DNA of 52,985 nucleotides from Bacteroides pyogenes (GTDB taxonomy: Bacteria; Bacteroidota; Bacteroidia; Bacteroidales; Bacteroidaceae), in NCBI RefSeq assembly GCF_014196225.1, contig NZ_JACIDI010000022.1:1-52985 (forward strand), written 5' to 3'. The position numbers and the translations under genes were made by a program. The notes below the pieces were generated by a model that searched no databases, was not told where the DNA came from, and was given only the letters and a program-made list of their open reading frames with translations. Positions 43,991 to 52,985 of the stretch are shown piece after piece; positions within the stretch are counted from its first letter, which is position 1, and the number at the start of each line of letters is the position of its first letter.

Positions 43991-44026
43991 TTCACCCCTG
44001 CCGCAGCAGTTTGCAGTAGGGGTGAA
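43991..44026 (+). terminator. Terminator of the RRM gene
   Basis: TTCACCCCT (43991-43999) pairs with AGGGGTGAA (44018-44026) and is followed by ATTTTATTTATT. A weaker hairpin GCGGGG/CCCCGC comes just before, in the 43950-43980 stretch. Confidence 0.75.
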
Positions 44027-44120
44027 ATTTTATTTATTACAGATTCAAACGGAGCATGACAGCCACGCCTGTCGTGTTTGCACCGACGTGAGGTTTTATG
44101 TATTGCAGATTCAAACCGAC
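44023..44120. repeat. 66-bp-spaced direct repeat after the RRM gene
   Basis: TGAAATTTTATTTATTACAG followed by ATTCAAAC is repeated in altered form as TGAGGTTTTATGTATTGCAG plus ATTCAAAC, with AGATTCAAAC at 44041 and 44107: a step of exactly 66 bp. The rest of the gap to mlaF (44121-44268) shows no gene. Confidence 0.6.
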
Positions 44121-44268
44121 TGCCTGAAAGGGCGGATTCACTTCAGTTCGGCACAGATCCTCCACCACAAGCTTGCAGGGCAGACGGAAACGCGGGCGAG
44201 AGGCTTCGGACCGGAACGGGACCGTTAATCGCAAGCTGTCAAAACTGTTTTTTTATTTATCTTTTCCT

Positions 44269-45039
44269 TCAGCCTTCCAATCCCTGTATTTCCACATCTT
44301 TCACTTTGCGCAGCAGGTCGGATGCGAAAATAAAATTGTTCAATCGCTCGTTGCTCGACGTGAAGACGTCATCTTTTGTTCCTTCCCACTCCTTCCGTCC
44401 CTCATAGATATAAACCACTTTGTCGCCTATGCCCATCACGGAGTTCATGTCGTGGGTGTTGATAATGGTAGTCATGTTGTATTCTTGGGTAATGTCGCGA
44501 ATCAAAGCGTCTATCACCAGCGAAGTCTTCGGATCCAAGCCCGAATTGGGCTCATCGCAAAACAGATATTGAGGATTCAGCGCGATAGCCCGGGCAATGG
44601 CCACGCGCTTCTGCATTCCGCCGCTTATCTCGCCGGGGAATTTACTTTTGGCGTCCCTCAGGTTCACGCGATCGAGACAAAACATCGCGCGCTTCGTACG
44701 TTCGCGAAGCGTGTCGTTGCTGAACACATTGAGCGGAAACATCACGTTCTCCAACACAGACATAGAGTCGAACAGGGCCGCACTCTGAAAAATCATACCC
44801 ATTTCGCGTCGAAGTATTTTCTTCTCTTTTTTGCCCATCAGCACAAGGTCGCGTCCGTCATACAAAACCTGCCCTTTTTCAGGGACCAGCAAACCGACAA
44901 TACATTTCATCAAAACCGTTTTTCCCGACCCGCTTTGACCGATAATCAAATTGGTTTTCCCGTTCTCGAAAGTAGCGTCGATCGCTTCCAACACGCTCTT
45001 ATCTTCAAAAGATTTATATAGTCCTTTAACCTCAATCAT
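44269..45039 (-). CDS. mlaF: ABC transporter ATP-binding protein, MlaF type
   Basis: 256 residues. Walker A is GQSGSGKTVLMK (about 35-46), the signature is SGGMQKRVAIARAIA (about 138), Walker B is YLFCDEPNSGLDP and the switch His is in INTHDM. The RNLR-like LRREMGMIFQSAALFDSMSV block is typical of MlaF. With MlaE it drives phospholipid transport between the membranes. ATG overlaps the mlaE stop by 4 bases. I see no mlaD-type MCE gene in this window on this strand. Confidence 0.9.
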   Translation of the reverse strand: MIEVKGLYKSFEDKSVLEAIDATFENGKTNLIIGQSGSGKTVLMKCIVGLLVPEKGQVLYDGRDLVLMGKKEKKILRREMGMIFQSAALFDSMSVLENVMFPLNVFSNDTLRERTKRAMFCLDRVNLRDAKSKFPGEISGGMQKRVAIARAIALNPQYLFCDEPNSGLDPKTSLVIDALIRDITQEYNMTTIINTHDMNSVMGIGDKVVYIYEGRKEWEGTKDDVFTSSNERLNNFIFASDLLRKVKDVEIQGLEG

Positions 45040-45779
45040 CCCATCAAAAGCTTAGTTAATATCAAATCGGCAAACAACACCAACACACTGCTGGATACCA
45101 CAGCGTCGGTCGAAGCCTTCCCTACGGCAATTGAGCCTCCTTCTACCGTATATCCGAAAAAAGCGGACACGCTGGCAATGATAAACGCGAAGAAAAGCGA
45201 TTTGATGACTCCCGCCCAGACAAACCACTCTACAAACATATATTGCAATCCGTATTCCAGATCTACGGCATTCATGATGCCGATAAACCAACAAGTACAG
45301 AAGGCTCCGATAATACCGGCGAATATGCTGAATGTGACCAACACGGGAATGACGGTGACCATGGCCGCTATTTTCGGCAGAATCAGAAAGCTTGCAGAGT
45401 TGACTCCCATGATTTCGAGCGCGTCGATCTGTTGCGTAACCCGCATCGTACCAAGCTCGGAAGCAATGTTCGACCCCACTTTCCCGGCCAATATCAAACA
45501 CATGATGGAAGAAGAGAACTCCAGCAACATGATTTCGCGCGTCACATAGCCCACCGTCCAACGCGGCATCCACGCGCTCTCGATGTTCAGTTTGATTTGG
45601 ATGGTAATAACAGCGCCTATAAAGAACGAAATCAGCAACACGATACCAATAGAGTTCACCCCCAGTTGCTCCATTTCGTGAAGGTACTGCCGGAAAAACA
45701 CACGCATACGCTCAGGACGCGAAAAGACGCGCCCCATCAGCATGATATACCGCCCGACAGTTCTTAAAGCTTTTATCAT
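45036..45779 (-). CDS. mlaE: ABC transporter permease, MlaE type
   Basis: 247 residues with five to six membrane helices. Family marks are [61 protein letters not shown] (the conserved cytoplasmic helix region, about 85-135) and a late [20 protein letters not shown]. It forms the inner membrane core of the lipid transporter. Its -7 box TACATTTG is on the minus strand at 45807-45800. Confidence 0.92.
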   Translation of the reverse strand: MIKALRTVGRYIMLMGRVFSRPERMRVFFRQYLHEMEQLGVNSIGIVLLISFFIGAVITIQIKLNIESAWMPRWTVGYVTREIMLLEFSSSIMCLILAGKVGSNIASELGTMRVTQQIDALEIMGVNSASFLILPKIAAMVTVIPVLVTFSIFAGIIGAFCTCWFIGIMNAVDLEYGLQYMFVEWFVWAGVIKSLFFAFIIASVSAFFGYTVEGGSIAVGKASTDAVVSSSVLVLFADLILTKLLMG

Positions 45780-45799
45780 ATCTCACAACTATTTGCCTG

Positions 45800-45837
45800 C
45801 AAATGTACATCATTTCAGCTTATTTTTACTACATTTG
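45800..45837. promoter_or_regulatory. Divergent promoters for mlaEF and lptB
   Basis: On the minus strand TACATTTG (45807-45800) precedes mlaE (start 45779). On plus TACATTTG (45830-45837) precedes lptB (ATG 45856). Two identical boxes lie 22 bases apart, serving two envelope-lipid transport units. Confidence 0.65.
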
Positions 45838-45855
45838 CCGCAAAATAAAGCGAAT

Positions 45856-46635
45856 ATGGAAGAAGGCAAAATGGTGCTTCGCACGGAAAATCTGGTCAAA
45901 AAGTATGGTAAGCGGACGGTGGTAAGCCATGTGTCTATCGACGTGAAGCAAGGAGAAATTGTCGGATTGCTGGGACCGAACGGAGCCGGCAAGACGACCT
46001 CGTTCTACATGACCGTAGGACTGATTACTCCCAACGAAGGGCGCATCTTTCTCGATGATCTGGAGATCACCAACTTTCCCGTATACAAACGCGCGCAAAC
46101 GGGAATCGGTTATCTTGCGCAAGAGGCTTCCGTATTTCGCCAGATGAGCGTGGAAGATAATATTGCTTCCGTGCTTGAAATGACCAACAAGCCGAAAGAA
46201 TATCAGAAAGAAAAGCTTGAAAGTCTGATTGCGGAGTTCCGCCTGCAGAAGGTACGCAAGAACAAAGGGAACCAGCTATCGGGAGGCGAACGCCGCCGTA
46301 CGGAAATAGCCCGCTGTCTGGCTATCGACCCGAAGTTCATCATGCTTGACGAACCTTTTGCGGGAGTAGACCCCATCGCCGTAGAAGATATCCAACAGAT
46401 TGTATGGAAGCTGAAAGATAAAAACATCGGCATCCTCATTACCGACCACAACGTGCAGGAAACGCTGAGCATCACCGACCGCGCGTACCTGCTGTTCGAA
46501 GGAAAAATTCTGTTTCAAGGCACACCGGAGGAGCTGGCCGAGAACAAAATTGTACGCGAAAAGTATCTGAGCAACAGCTTTGTGCTACGCCGCAAAGATT
46601 TCCAGTTGGACAACCAACCCGGCAGTAATCAATGA
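45856..46635 (+). CDS. lptB: LPS export ABC transporter ATP-binding protein
   Basis: 259 residues from ATG 45856, the first after the promoter. Walker A is [13 protein letters not shown] (about 40-52), the Q-loop region is [19 protein letters not shown], the signature is [15 protein letters not shown], Walker B is [16 protein letters not shown] and the His is in [11 protein letters not shown]. These are all LptB-type motifs. It powers LPS extraction from the inner membrane with LptF and LptG. A terminator follows at 46757. Confidence 0.93.
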   Translation: MEEGKMVLRTENLVKKYGKRTVVSHVSIDVKQGEIVGLLGPNGAGKTTSFYMTVGLITPNEGRIFLDDLEITNFPVYKRAQTGIGYLAQEASVFRQMSVEDNIASVLEMTNKPKEYQKEKLESLIAEFRLQKVRKNKGNQLSGGERRRTEIARCLAIDPKFIMLDEPFAGVDPIAVEDIQQIVWKLKDKNIGILITDHNVQETLSITDRAYLLFEGKILFQGTPEELAENKIVREKYLSNSFVLRRKDFQLDNQPGSNQ

Positions 46636-46756
46636 AATATTATACCATACAAAAATTACAGGGAAGACATCGACATCCCTGCGTAAGGACAACGACCCGA
46701 TAAAATATACGATACAAAAATGACAGAGGGACATCTCCTCTGCCTGAGAAGGTTTT

Positions 46757-46798
46757 CGCGTTTGCCTAAGCGAGTTTTTTTCGGCAAACGCGTTTTTT
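46757..46798 (+). terminator. Strong terminator of lptB
   Basis: CGCGTTTGCC (46757-46766) pairs with GGCAAACGCG (46783-46792), followed at once by TTTTTT. It is a textbook Rho-independent terminator. Confidence 0.85.
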
Positions 46799-46872
46799 AT
46801 TCATTCTTTTCCAATCTGCATTCAAAAGCAGTGAATCCTAAAAAATGAAATAGCGAAAATCCCGAATGTAGC

Positions 46873-46947
46873 AAACCATCGGAGCCTTACCAAGCAAATA
46901 TTCTGAAATCGGGAAAAAACATTTGCTTGGTAAGACTCCGATGGTTT
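46873..46947. other. 27-bp near-perfect inverted repeat after der
   Basis: The arm 46873-46899 (AAACCATCGGAG...GCAAAT) and the arm 46921-46947 (ATTTGC...CTCCGATGGTTT) match at 26 of 27 positions around a 21-base loop. It lies 18 bases past the der stop (minus strand) and about 75 bases after the lptB terminator. It has no T-run on either side. Confidence 0.65.
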
Positions 46948-46965
46948 ACCGAATTATGCGAACGC

Positions 46966-48279
46966 CTACTTCTGGCGGATGAAAATATTGATCGGTGTAC
47001 CCGTCAAGTTCCATTTCTCTCGCATTTTATTTTCGAGGAATCGCCTGTACGGTTCTTTCACATACTGAGGCAAGTTGGCAAAAAACACAAACGAAGGCAC
47101 TTGCGTATTGGGCAGCTGCGTCACATACTTAATCTTTATGTACTTTCCTTTGTTGGAAGGGGGCGGATATGCTTCGATCAACGGCAGCATCTCTTCATTC
47201 AGACGAGCGGTCGGTATGCGAGTCATGCGATTTTCGTACACATTACGTGCTTCTTCCAGCACCCGCAAGATGCGCTGTTTGGTCAGCGCCGAAGCAAAGA
47301 TAATGGGAAAATCGACAAAAGGCGCCAGACGAGAGCGGACAGCATCTTCGAATGTTTTCATCACCTTTACGGTCTTGTCCTCCACCAAATCCCACTTGTT
47401 GATCACCACAACCAGTCCTTTCTGATTTCTCTGTATCAGAGAGAAAATATTCAAATCCTGACTTTCAATCCCGCGGGTAGCATCCAGCATCAGAATACAA
47501 ACATCCGACCCTTCGATGGAGCGGATGGAGCGGACTACCGAATAGTATTCGAGGTCTTCGCTCACTTTACTCTTTTTACGGATTCCCGCCGTATCGACCA
47601 GATAAAAATCGAATCCGAACTTCGTGTAACGGGTATAGATAGAATCGCGGGTAGTTCCGGCTATTTCGGTCACAATGTTGCGGTCTTCGCCTATAAAAGC
47701 GTTGATGAGAGAAGACTTACCCGCGTTCGGACGACCCACTACCGCAAAGCGGGGAATATCGTCGTCCAGAATTTCTGAAGTTTCTTTTTTGAACTCACCG
47801 ACAATCACATCCATCAAGTCGCCCGTGCCGCTTCCGGACACGGCAGAGATGCAATGCGGATCGCCCAATCCCAGTTTATAAAATTCAGGAGCATTGTATC
47901 GCAACTCATGATTGTCTGTTTTATTGGCTACCACAATTACCGGACGATTGGAACGACGCAGAATAGCGGCTACCTGCATATCCAGATCTGTCAGCCCATT
48001 CATTACATCCACAACAAACAGAATCACATCGGCTTCTTCTACAGCCAATAAGACCTGCTTACGAATCTCTTCTTCAAAGATATCGTCGGAGTTGACCACC
48101 CATCCTCCTGTATCTACCACAGAGAACTCACGGCCCAACCATTCAGACTTGCCATACTGCCTGTCGCGAGTCGTTCCCGCTTCTTCGTTCACAATAGCCT
48201 GACGTGTTTTGGTCAGACGGTTAAATAAGGTAGACTTGCCCACATTGGGGCGCCCTACAATTGCAACCAAATTTCCCAT
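46966..48279 (-). CDS. der: Ribosome biogenesis GTPase Der (EngA)
   Basis: 437 residues with two tandem GTPase domains. G1 loops are [14 protein letters not shown] (8-21) and [14 protein letters not shown] (about 180-193). The switch parts DTGGW and DTAGI, NKTD and NKWD, and a C-terminal KH-like domain complete it. It acts in assembly of the 50S subunit. It follows era on the same strand after a 51-base gap. Confidence 0.96.
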   Translation of the reverse strand: MGNLVAIVGRPNVGKSTLFNRLTKTRQAIVNEEAGTTRDRQYGKSEWLGREFSVVDTGGWVVNSDDIFEEEIRKQVLLAVEEADVILFVVDVMNGLTDLDMQVAAILRRSNRPVIVVANKTDNHELRYNAPEFYKLGLGDPHCISAVSGSGTGDLMDVIVGEFKKETSEILDDDIPRFAVVGRPNAGKSSLINAFIGEDRNIVTEIAGTTRDSIYTRYTKFGFDFYLVDTAGIRKKSKVSEDLEYYSVVRSIRSIEGSDVCILMLDATRGIESQDLNIFSLIQRNQKGLVVVINKWDLVEDKTVKVMKTFEDAVRSRLAPFVDFPIIFASALTKQRILRVLEEARNVYENRMTRIPTARLNEEMLPLIEAYPPPSNKGKYIKIKYVTQLPNTQVPSFVFFANLPQYVKEPYRRFLENKMREKWNLTGTPINIFIRQK

Positions 48280-48330
48280 AGTTCCATTCCTTGTTTTTGC
48301 ACGACTGTCACAGTCGCATGAATACTTTTC

Positions 48331-49212
48331 TTAATCCAATTGATAACCAAAGTTGCGCAGTTCCTTGTCTGAGCTGCGCCAATCCTTGTCAACCTTCACA
48401 TACGTCTCCAGAAATATCGTTTTTCCGAAAAAACGTTCCAACTCCCGGCGCGCTTCGGTAGCTACTTTTTTCAAAGCCTTTCCCTGCTTGCCGATGATAA
48501 TTCCCTTCTGCGAATCACGTTCTACATAAATCACAGCATGAATGTGGATCTTCTTGGCTTCTTCTTTAAATTCCTCTACCACCACTTCCACCGAATAGGG
48601 AATCTCTTTGTCATAATACAACAATATTTTCTCGCGGATAATCTCATTCACAAAGAAACGGGCAGGCTTATCCGTCCACTGGTCTTTGCCGAAATACGGA
48701 GGCGAATCCGGAAGAAGCTCTTTAATACGCTTCATCACATAATCCACATTAAACTTCGATGCTGCGGAAATCGGAATAATTTCCGCCTGAGGAAGAAATT
48801 CCTTCCACGATTCTACCAACCGAACCAACTTCTCCTGATCGGTAAGGTCGATTTTATTGATAAGCAATAAGATAGGAACTTCCATCCGGCGCACTTTCTC
48901 TATAAACTCGTCATTCTTGTCGGGTGTCTCCACCACATCGGTCACATAAAGCAATATGTCGGCATCCGTCAATGCCGAAGTCGAAAAGTTCAACATCGAC
49001 TCCTGAAGCTTATAATTAGGCTTCAACACTCCGGGAGTATCCGAAAAAACGATTTGTATCTCGTCCGTATTATAAATTCCCATAATACGGTGACGCGTAG
49101 TCTGCGCCTTAAAAGTGGCAATCGAAATACGTTCGCCTACCAGCGCATTCATCAGTGTCGACTTCCCGACATTCGGATTACCTACAATATTAACAAAACC
49201 GGCTTTATGCAT
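48331..49212 (-). CDS. era: GTPase Era
   Basis: 293 residues from ATG 49212 (MHKAGFVNIVGNPN), which fits the family length. A start at 49251 would add a lysine-rich tail. [26 protein letters not shown] and the C-terminal KH domain with IIIGKQGKALKKVATEARRELERFFGK are all present. It binds 16S rRNA near its 3' end during 30S assembly and so works on the same RNA end as RsmA. Confidence 0.96.
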   Translation of the reverse strand: MHKAGFVNIVGNPNVGKSTLMNALVGERISIATFKAQTTRHRIMGIYNTDEIQIVFSDTPGVLKPNYKLQESMLNFSTSALTDADILLYVTDVVETPDKNDEFIEKVRRMEVPILLLINKIDLTDQEKLVRLVESWKEFLPQAEIIPISAASKFNVDYVMKRIKELLPDSPPYFGKDQWTDKPARFFVNEIIREKILLYYDKEIPYSVEVVVEEFKEEAKKIHIHAVIYVERDSQKGIIIGKQGKALKKVATEARRELERFFGKTIFLETYVKVDKDWRSSDKELRNFGYQLD

Positions 49213-49304
49213 TTTCTTCTCTTTTTTATGGGTTGAGACAAAAAAACGCATCGAATCGAAATAGGATGCGTTTCTTTCTAATTATTTATTCATCAAATCA
49301 AGTG

Positions 49305-50309
49305 TTACTCTTTCTTTCCGTCATATCCCCATTTCACATAAACAGCACCCCATGTAAACCCGGCGCCGAATGCTGTGAAGATGATATTGTCGCCTTTCCT
49401 CAGCTTGTGCTCATAATCCCATATACACAATGGAAGTGTGCCCGCACTGGTATTCCCGTAATGCTGAATGTTTACCAGCACTTTATCCATCGAAACTTCC
49501 ATGCGATGAGCCACAGCCTCGAGAATACGTATATTAGCCTGATGAGGGACAATCCAGTCGATGCAATCTTTATCCAGATTGTTTCTCTCAGCAATAGCAG
49601 CCGTCACGTCGGACATGCTTGAAACTGCATATTTAAAAACAGTCCTTCCTTCCTGATGCAGATAATGCATTTTATTGTCTACCGTGAAATAAGAGGCAGG
49701 ACAAACCGAACCGCCTGCTTTCATATGCAGAAATGGCAAACCTTTACCATCGGTTCTCAGTATCGCATCCATGATGCCATAGTCTTCCGTAGTGGGTTCT
49801 ACCATAAAAGCAGCAGCTCCGTCGCCGAAAATCGGGCAAGTGGCACGATCGGTATAATCGACCATCGACGACATTTTATCTGCGCCGACAATGATAACTT
49901 TCTTATATCTCCCTGAACGAATAAAGTTAGCGGCAACTTCCATCAGGTACAAGAAGCCGGAACAGGCCGCTTGCAGATCGAATGCAAAAGCGTTTTTCAA
50001 ACCGAGCTTGTCACAAAGGATAGAAGCCGTAGAAGGAAAGTGATAATCAGGAGTAGTAGTAGCAACAACAACCAAATCTATATCATCGGGATGCGCACCG
50101 GTTTTTCTTAATAAATCCTTAGCCGCCTTACGCGCCATGTACGAACAACCTAATCCTTCTTCATTCAGAATATGCCTTTCTTTTACTCCGATACGGGTCA
50201 TAATCCATTCATCGGTAGTATCCACCATCTTAGATAGTTCATCATTGCTCAGAATATAATCCGGTACATACCCGCCGACTCCTGTGATTACTGCATTAAT
50301 TTTATCCAT
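49305..50309 (-). CDS. fabH: Beta-ketoacyl-ACP synthase III
   Basis: 334 residues from ATG 50309. An upstream TTG would add one residue. The catalytic Cys is in [13 protein letters not shown] (about 112), the His in [12 protein letters not shown] and the Asn in YGNTSAGT: the full Cys-His-Asn triad. It condenses acetyl-CoA (or branched acyl-CoA) with malonyl-ACP to start fatty acid synthesis. It is part of the DUF177-rpmF-fabH-era-der series, an order common in bacteria. Confidence 0.95.
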   Translation of the reverse strand: MDKINAVITGVGGYVPDYILSNDELSKMVDTTDEWIMTRIGVKERHILNEEGLGCSYMARKAAKDLLRKTGAHPDDIDLVVVATTTPDYHFPSTASILCDKLGLKNAFAFDLQAACSGFLYLMEVAANFIRSGRYKKVIIVGADKMSSMVDYTDRATCPIFGDGAAAFMVEPTTEDYGIMDAILRTDGKGLPFLHMKAGGSVCPASYFTVDNKMHYLHQEGRTVFKYAVSSMSDVTAAIAERNNLDKDCIDWIVPHQANIRILEAVAHRMEVSMDKVLVNIQHYGNTSAGTLPLCIWDYEHKLRKGDNIIFTAFGAGFTWGAVYVKWGYDGKKE

Positions 50310-50398
50310 CAAACCTAATTTAAATTAGTAATATTAAATACCGAAAGCAGCCGGAGAGGTATGCTCTCAGGCTGTTTTGAGTATAACTGTACTAATTA

Positions 50399-50584
50399 TC
50401 ATACAGCTGCTTCTTTCGCAATAGCAAGTTTACCTCTGTAATAACCGCAAGCGTTGCATACAGTATGATAAACATGCCACTCGCCACAATTCGGGCAGAT
50501 TGCCAATGTAGGAGCTACTGCCTTATCGTGAGTTCTTCTCTTCGCTGTTCTTGTTTTTGATTGTCTTCTCTTAGGATGTGCCAT
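50399..50584 (-). CDS. rpmF: 50S ribosomal protein L32
   Basis: 61 residues. MAHPKRRQSKTRTAKRRTHD at the N-terminus is L32. Four Cys in CPNC...CNAC form a zinc ribbon. It lies 13 bases after the DUF177 gene and 90 bases before fabH. Confidence 0.97.
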   Translation of the reverse strand: MAHPKRRQSKTRTAKRRTHDKAVAPTLAICPNCGEWHVYHTVCNACGYYRGKLAIAKEAAV

Positions 50585-50597
50585 TTTTCTTTAAACT

Positions 50598-51176
50598 TTA
50601 ATTATTATCTAATATTTTTTTTAATTCATTCCAACGGGGATCGATTGAGTCTCCTGTTTCTTCTATAGCAATATCGTCTTCCACATCAAAGGTTTCATCA
50701 TCACTGCCATGATCGTCACCATCCGTCTTCAGATGCTTGCTCAGTTTGCTGGTCACAGCCTTATTACACTTTCCCGGAGCATGTACATGCTTCATTGGCA
50801 AGGCAAGTGCAATAAACTCATACATAAACCACGCAACGTTAATCCCACCTTCAGACTCAGGAATTACAATCAAGTTATCCCCTTCTTCGGCGTATTCTTG
50901 CCCGAACTTAACCAACAGTTTATCGGACGAGGCTATCGAAATATCCATGTCATCCAAACAACGATCGCATGAAACGCTCACCACACCTTCTGTCTGAAAG
51001 TGCAACTCGAAAGCCCGAGCAGTTCGCTTTACTGTCAACACCACATTGACTTTTCCTTTTTGCACTTCAGGACCATCAATGTGAGCAAAATAAAGATTAT
51101 CCAACACAAACTCATATTTCATAGAGTCTGCCTGCATACCTCTTAAATCTATTTTGTATATATCAAACTTCCCCAA
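50598..51176 (-). CDS. DUF177 (YceD-like) protein
   Basis: 192 residues. The family Cys motif SCDRCLDDM is at about 78-86, and the later H-x-PGKCNKAV block at about 130-140 fits DUF177. The start is TTG: no ATG exists in frame between the upstream stop and MQADSMKYEF at residue 14, and GKFDIYKIDLRGM is conserved-looking sequence. YceD proteins precede rpmF in many bacteria and affect 23S rRNA levels. Confidence 0.85.
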   Translation of the reverse strand: MGKFDIYKIDLRGMQADSMKYEFVLDNLYFAHIDGPEVQKGKVNVVLTVKRTARAFELHFQTEGVVSVSCDRCLDDMDISIASSDKLLVKFGQEYAEEGDNLIVIPESEGGINVAWFMYEFIALALPMKHVHAPGKCNKAVTSKLSKHLKTDGDDHGSDDETFDVEDDIAIEETGDSIDPRWNELKKILDNN

Positions 51177-51806
51177 AGTATCTTTTCTTTTTAATCATTG
51201 CAAAAGACCGAACACATGTCCCTCATTCTTCCTATAAAAAACATGGCGTTCAAAACGAATAGACATAATTCGGGCGACAAAGATACAAATAAATATCTTC
51301 ATTACGTAATATAGAAATAAAAAAAGTGGAGAATGGAATATTTTTTAAATATAATTGAAATGAAAGGTAAAGAGGTTCATACCCCCCAAAAAGCACATAG
51401 GACTCAATGATAAAAGCCATCCTTAACGCTATTCACAAGGGGCAATGCAATTAAAACGGAATATCAATGCCTCATATACATAAAGAATAATTAATATATT
51501 TACAAAACTAAGAAATCTGAAGACTTACTCCGGACACACCAACTGAAATACCACCATTCTTAAGGTGTTGAATTACAAATTGTTTTACCTGTTTATCTCT
51601 CACAAAACTCGCATTACCCGCTCCTGTTCCTACTCCGTATAAAAATCTATTTTAATGATTATGCCTAAATCGAGACAGCAGCATTTTTCTATTTAAACTT
51701 TTTGCATATCACAAGGAAAATTTTAAAAAAACTCTAGAGCTATCAGTAAATAGGCTCTAAAATGAATAGAAAATTATGGTTTTTCTCATTTCTTCATTTC
51801 TAATAG
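51177..51806. other. AT-rich noncoding stretch with a gene fragment
   Basis: Mostly AT-rich with no gene. On the minus strand 51650-51508 reads 46 codons without a start (FLYGVGTGAGNASFVRDK..., ending GVSLQIS and TAG), which looks like the C-terminal end of a lost protein. I cannot name it. The promoter of the DUF177-rpmF-fabH-era-der series must lie in the right-hand side of the first 100 bases, but I see no clear -7 box. Confidence 0.4.
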
Positions 51807-51827
51807 TTGAAAAAACAAAAATATTTA

Positions 51828-52592
51828 TCAATGGATCCCCCCCTCCCGAACAAATTCCATAAAGAAAATTTATCTAACGCCAAGCGAGTAATCGACTGTT
51901 TCCATATACAGATGCCGGCTGGTGACGCCGTGCAGAAAATTAGAATCCGACACTGTTGGGAAGCGATACAGCAAGAAACAAATACCGGAGAGAAAACTAT
52001 AGGATTGAAAAGGAAATACATCTCTTCTACAATATTCCCTACGATACACTATGCGGCGCCATGACTAAGATAAAGAATTGAAAAGTAAATAAACCAACAT
52101 TCGGCGACATCTTCGGCGAACAGTACATGACTAAGATAAAGGATTGAAAAGGAAATACACTCGTTCTATCTTTGAAAATGATGATACACGCAGGGAATTA
52201 TTAGCCGGAAACCGATATCTGCTTTTCAAATCGGCTGAGAAATCGACTGAATCACAGAAACTCAGAGCCAGAATATTATTCAGGGAGTATCCGGATATCA
52301 AACGGGCGTATTCACTAAGCCATTCTCTGCAAATAATGTTTAATAAATACTCCACAAAAGCCGGGGCCGAAACCAACTTGGCTAAGTGGTATCAGGCTGT
52401 CGAGGAATCAGGATTTGACTCTTTCAATACAATAGCGGTTACTTTGTACGACCGAAACGATGAAACTTTAAACTTCTATACCAATAGGGCATCAATGCAC
52501 CTGCAGAGTCTTTTAATGTCAAAATAGAACAATTCAGGGCACAACTGAGAGGAGCCGTGGATATACCATTCTTATTGTACAGGCTGACTTAA
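51828..52592 (+). pseudogene. ISL3-type transposase remnant, frameshifted
   Basis: Three pieces of one transposase. 51828-52016 reads NAKRVIDCFHIQMPAGDAV...RIRHCWEAIQQET. 52144-52500 reads ENDDTRRELLAGNRYLLFKSAEKS...SFNTIAVTLYD...NFYTN. After a one-base shift near 52500, NAPAESFNVKIEQFRAQLRG runs to a TAA at 52590-52592. The last block carries the Glu-containing motif (AESFN) of the DDE family. Between the first and second pieces 136 bases have been added, in which GATTGAAAAGGAAATACA is duplicated and ATGACTAAGATAAAG appears twice. It is clearly dead. Confidence 0.75.
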
Positions 52593-52890
52593 TTATACGC
52601 ATAGCACACTTGAGTTTACTGGTGACCCGGTAACTCGCCGTTATTGAGAGGCCCAATTGAGGAATAGCTAACAAGAGATCCTTTCTATCCGAAATTCAGA
52701 AGAAGACATATGTCCATCTCCAGTAAAATTCGATAGTGTCCTAAATCCCTATCGCTCTTAACTCAAAGGCACTCAATACATACAGGAGTTCCCGGAAAAG
52801 GAAAAGAGCGCAGCCTTCCAAAGAATCCGTACTTGAACAAAGCAGAAAGGAAAGGTTCCAAAAAGGTCCCAAAAGAAAAAGGTACCCCCC
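52593..52890. other. Noncoding DNA before the rRNA operon end
   Basis: About 300 bases with no gene, no repeat and no clear structure. It separates the ISL3 remnant from the rRNA terminator. Confidence 0.5.
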
Positions 52891-52938
52891 AAAAAACAAG
52901 ATTCCCCTCTCTTCCTTTTGAAGGGAAAAGAGGGGAAT
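52891..52938 (-). terminator. Terminator of the rRNA operon
   Basis: On the minus strand ATTCCCCTCT (52938-52929) pairs with AGAGGGGAAT (52910-52901), with extra TTCCC/GGAAG-type pairing inside. Then CTTG and TTTTTT (52896-52891) follow. It lies just after the 5S end, so it ends the rRNA transcript. Confidence 0.8.
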
Positions 52939-52951
52939 ACAAGCAAAAAAA

Positions 52952-52985
52952 GGCGGCGACCTACTCTCCCACTGTGACGCAGTAC
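52952..52985 (-). rRNA. rrf: 5S ribosomal RNA, 3' part only
   Basis: The minus strand reads GTACTGCGTCACAGTGGGAG and then AGTAGGTCGCCGCC, the 3' end of a Bacteroides-type 5S rRNA. The gene continues beyond the window. The following T-run and hairpin fit its terminator. Confidence 0.9.

Overview
The window looks like a chromosome segment of a Bacteroides-type member of the Bacteroidales. The signs are TAnnTTTG -7 promoter boxes in front of many genes, A-rich ribosome binding regions, TonB-dependent receptors and DUF4249-type lipoproteins, a bacterial alpha-2-macroglobulin, and Bacteroides-type IS3, IS5 and ISL3 transposases. The right edge enters the 3' end of a 5S rRNA on the minus strand, so an rRNA operon lies just outside and is transcribed towards this window.

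Layout. (1) 129-5840: a giant alpha-2-macroglobulin-like protein, followed by about 1.6 kb without genes that holds repeats and hairpins. (2) 7.4-22 kb: an AT-rich accessory island. It holds a truncated membrane protein gene, a decayed IS3 element, a two-domain retropepsin-like protease, an unlisted 52-codon peptide with a double-glycine leader, an IS5-type element inserted in a small lipoprotein gene, an outer membrane beta-barrel receptor, a frameshifted pseudogene, a LuxR-type regulator with two perfect palindromic operators, a ThiF/E1-like enzyme with a third near-identical operator, a HipBA toxin-antitoxin pair, and a lipoprotein/DUF4249/TonB receptor operon. (3) 22.2-30.1 kb: housekeeping genes (LOG family protein, pepD, YbhN-like protein, rsmA, mgtE, DUF349 protein). 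(4) 30.4-42.6 kb: the late half of cobalamin synthesis. cobU-cobT-cobS-cobC run on plus. A facing minus-strand series holds a cobJ-cbiC fusion, cobL (cbiE-cbiT), cbiA, pduO, cobQ, cobD and cbiB. I saw no cobalamin riboswitch in front of the transcription starts I could place. (5) 42.7-51.2 kb: a small Cys-rich protein, an RRM RNA-binding protein, MlaF/MlaE and LptB for envelope lipid and LPS transport, and the cluster DUF177-rpmF-fabH-era-der. (6) 51.2-53 kb: gene remnants, a frameshifted ISL3 transposase, a terminator and the 5S end.

The most unusual signals are these. The island has a regulator-operator set (three copies of TACCCAATTGGGTA or a one-base variant) linking a LuxR regulator to a ThiF-like enzyme. 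Beside a receptor gene lies a cryptic double-glycine-leader peptide, cut off from its upstream genes by an insertion sequence. Tandem repeats cluster in and around the cobalamin genes with periods of 22 or 66 bp in the intergenic DNA. A separate in-frame 42-bp (14-residue) repeat inserts a linker of about 126 residues between the two catalytic domains of CbiA.
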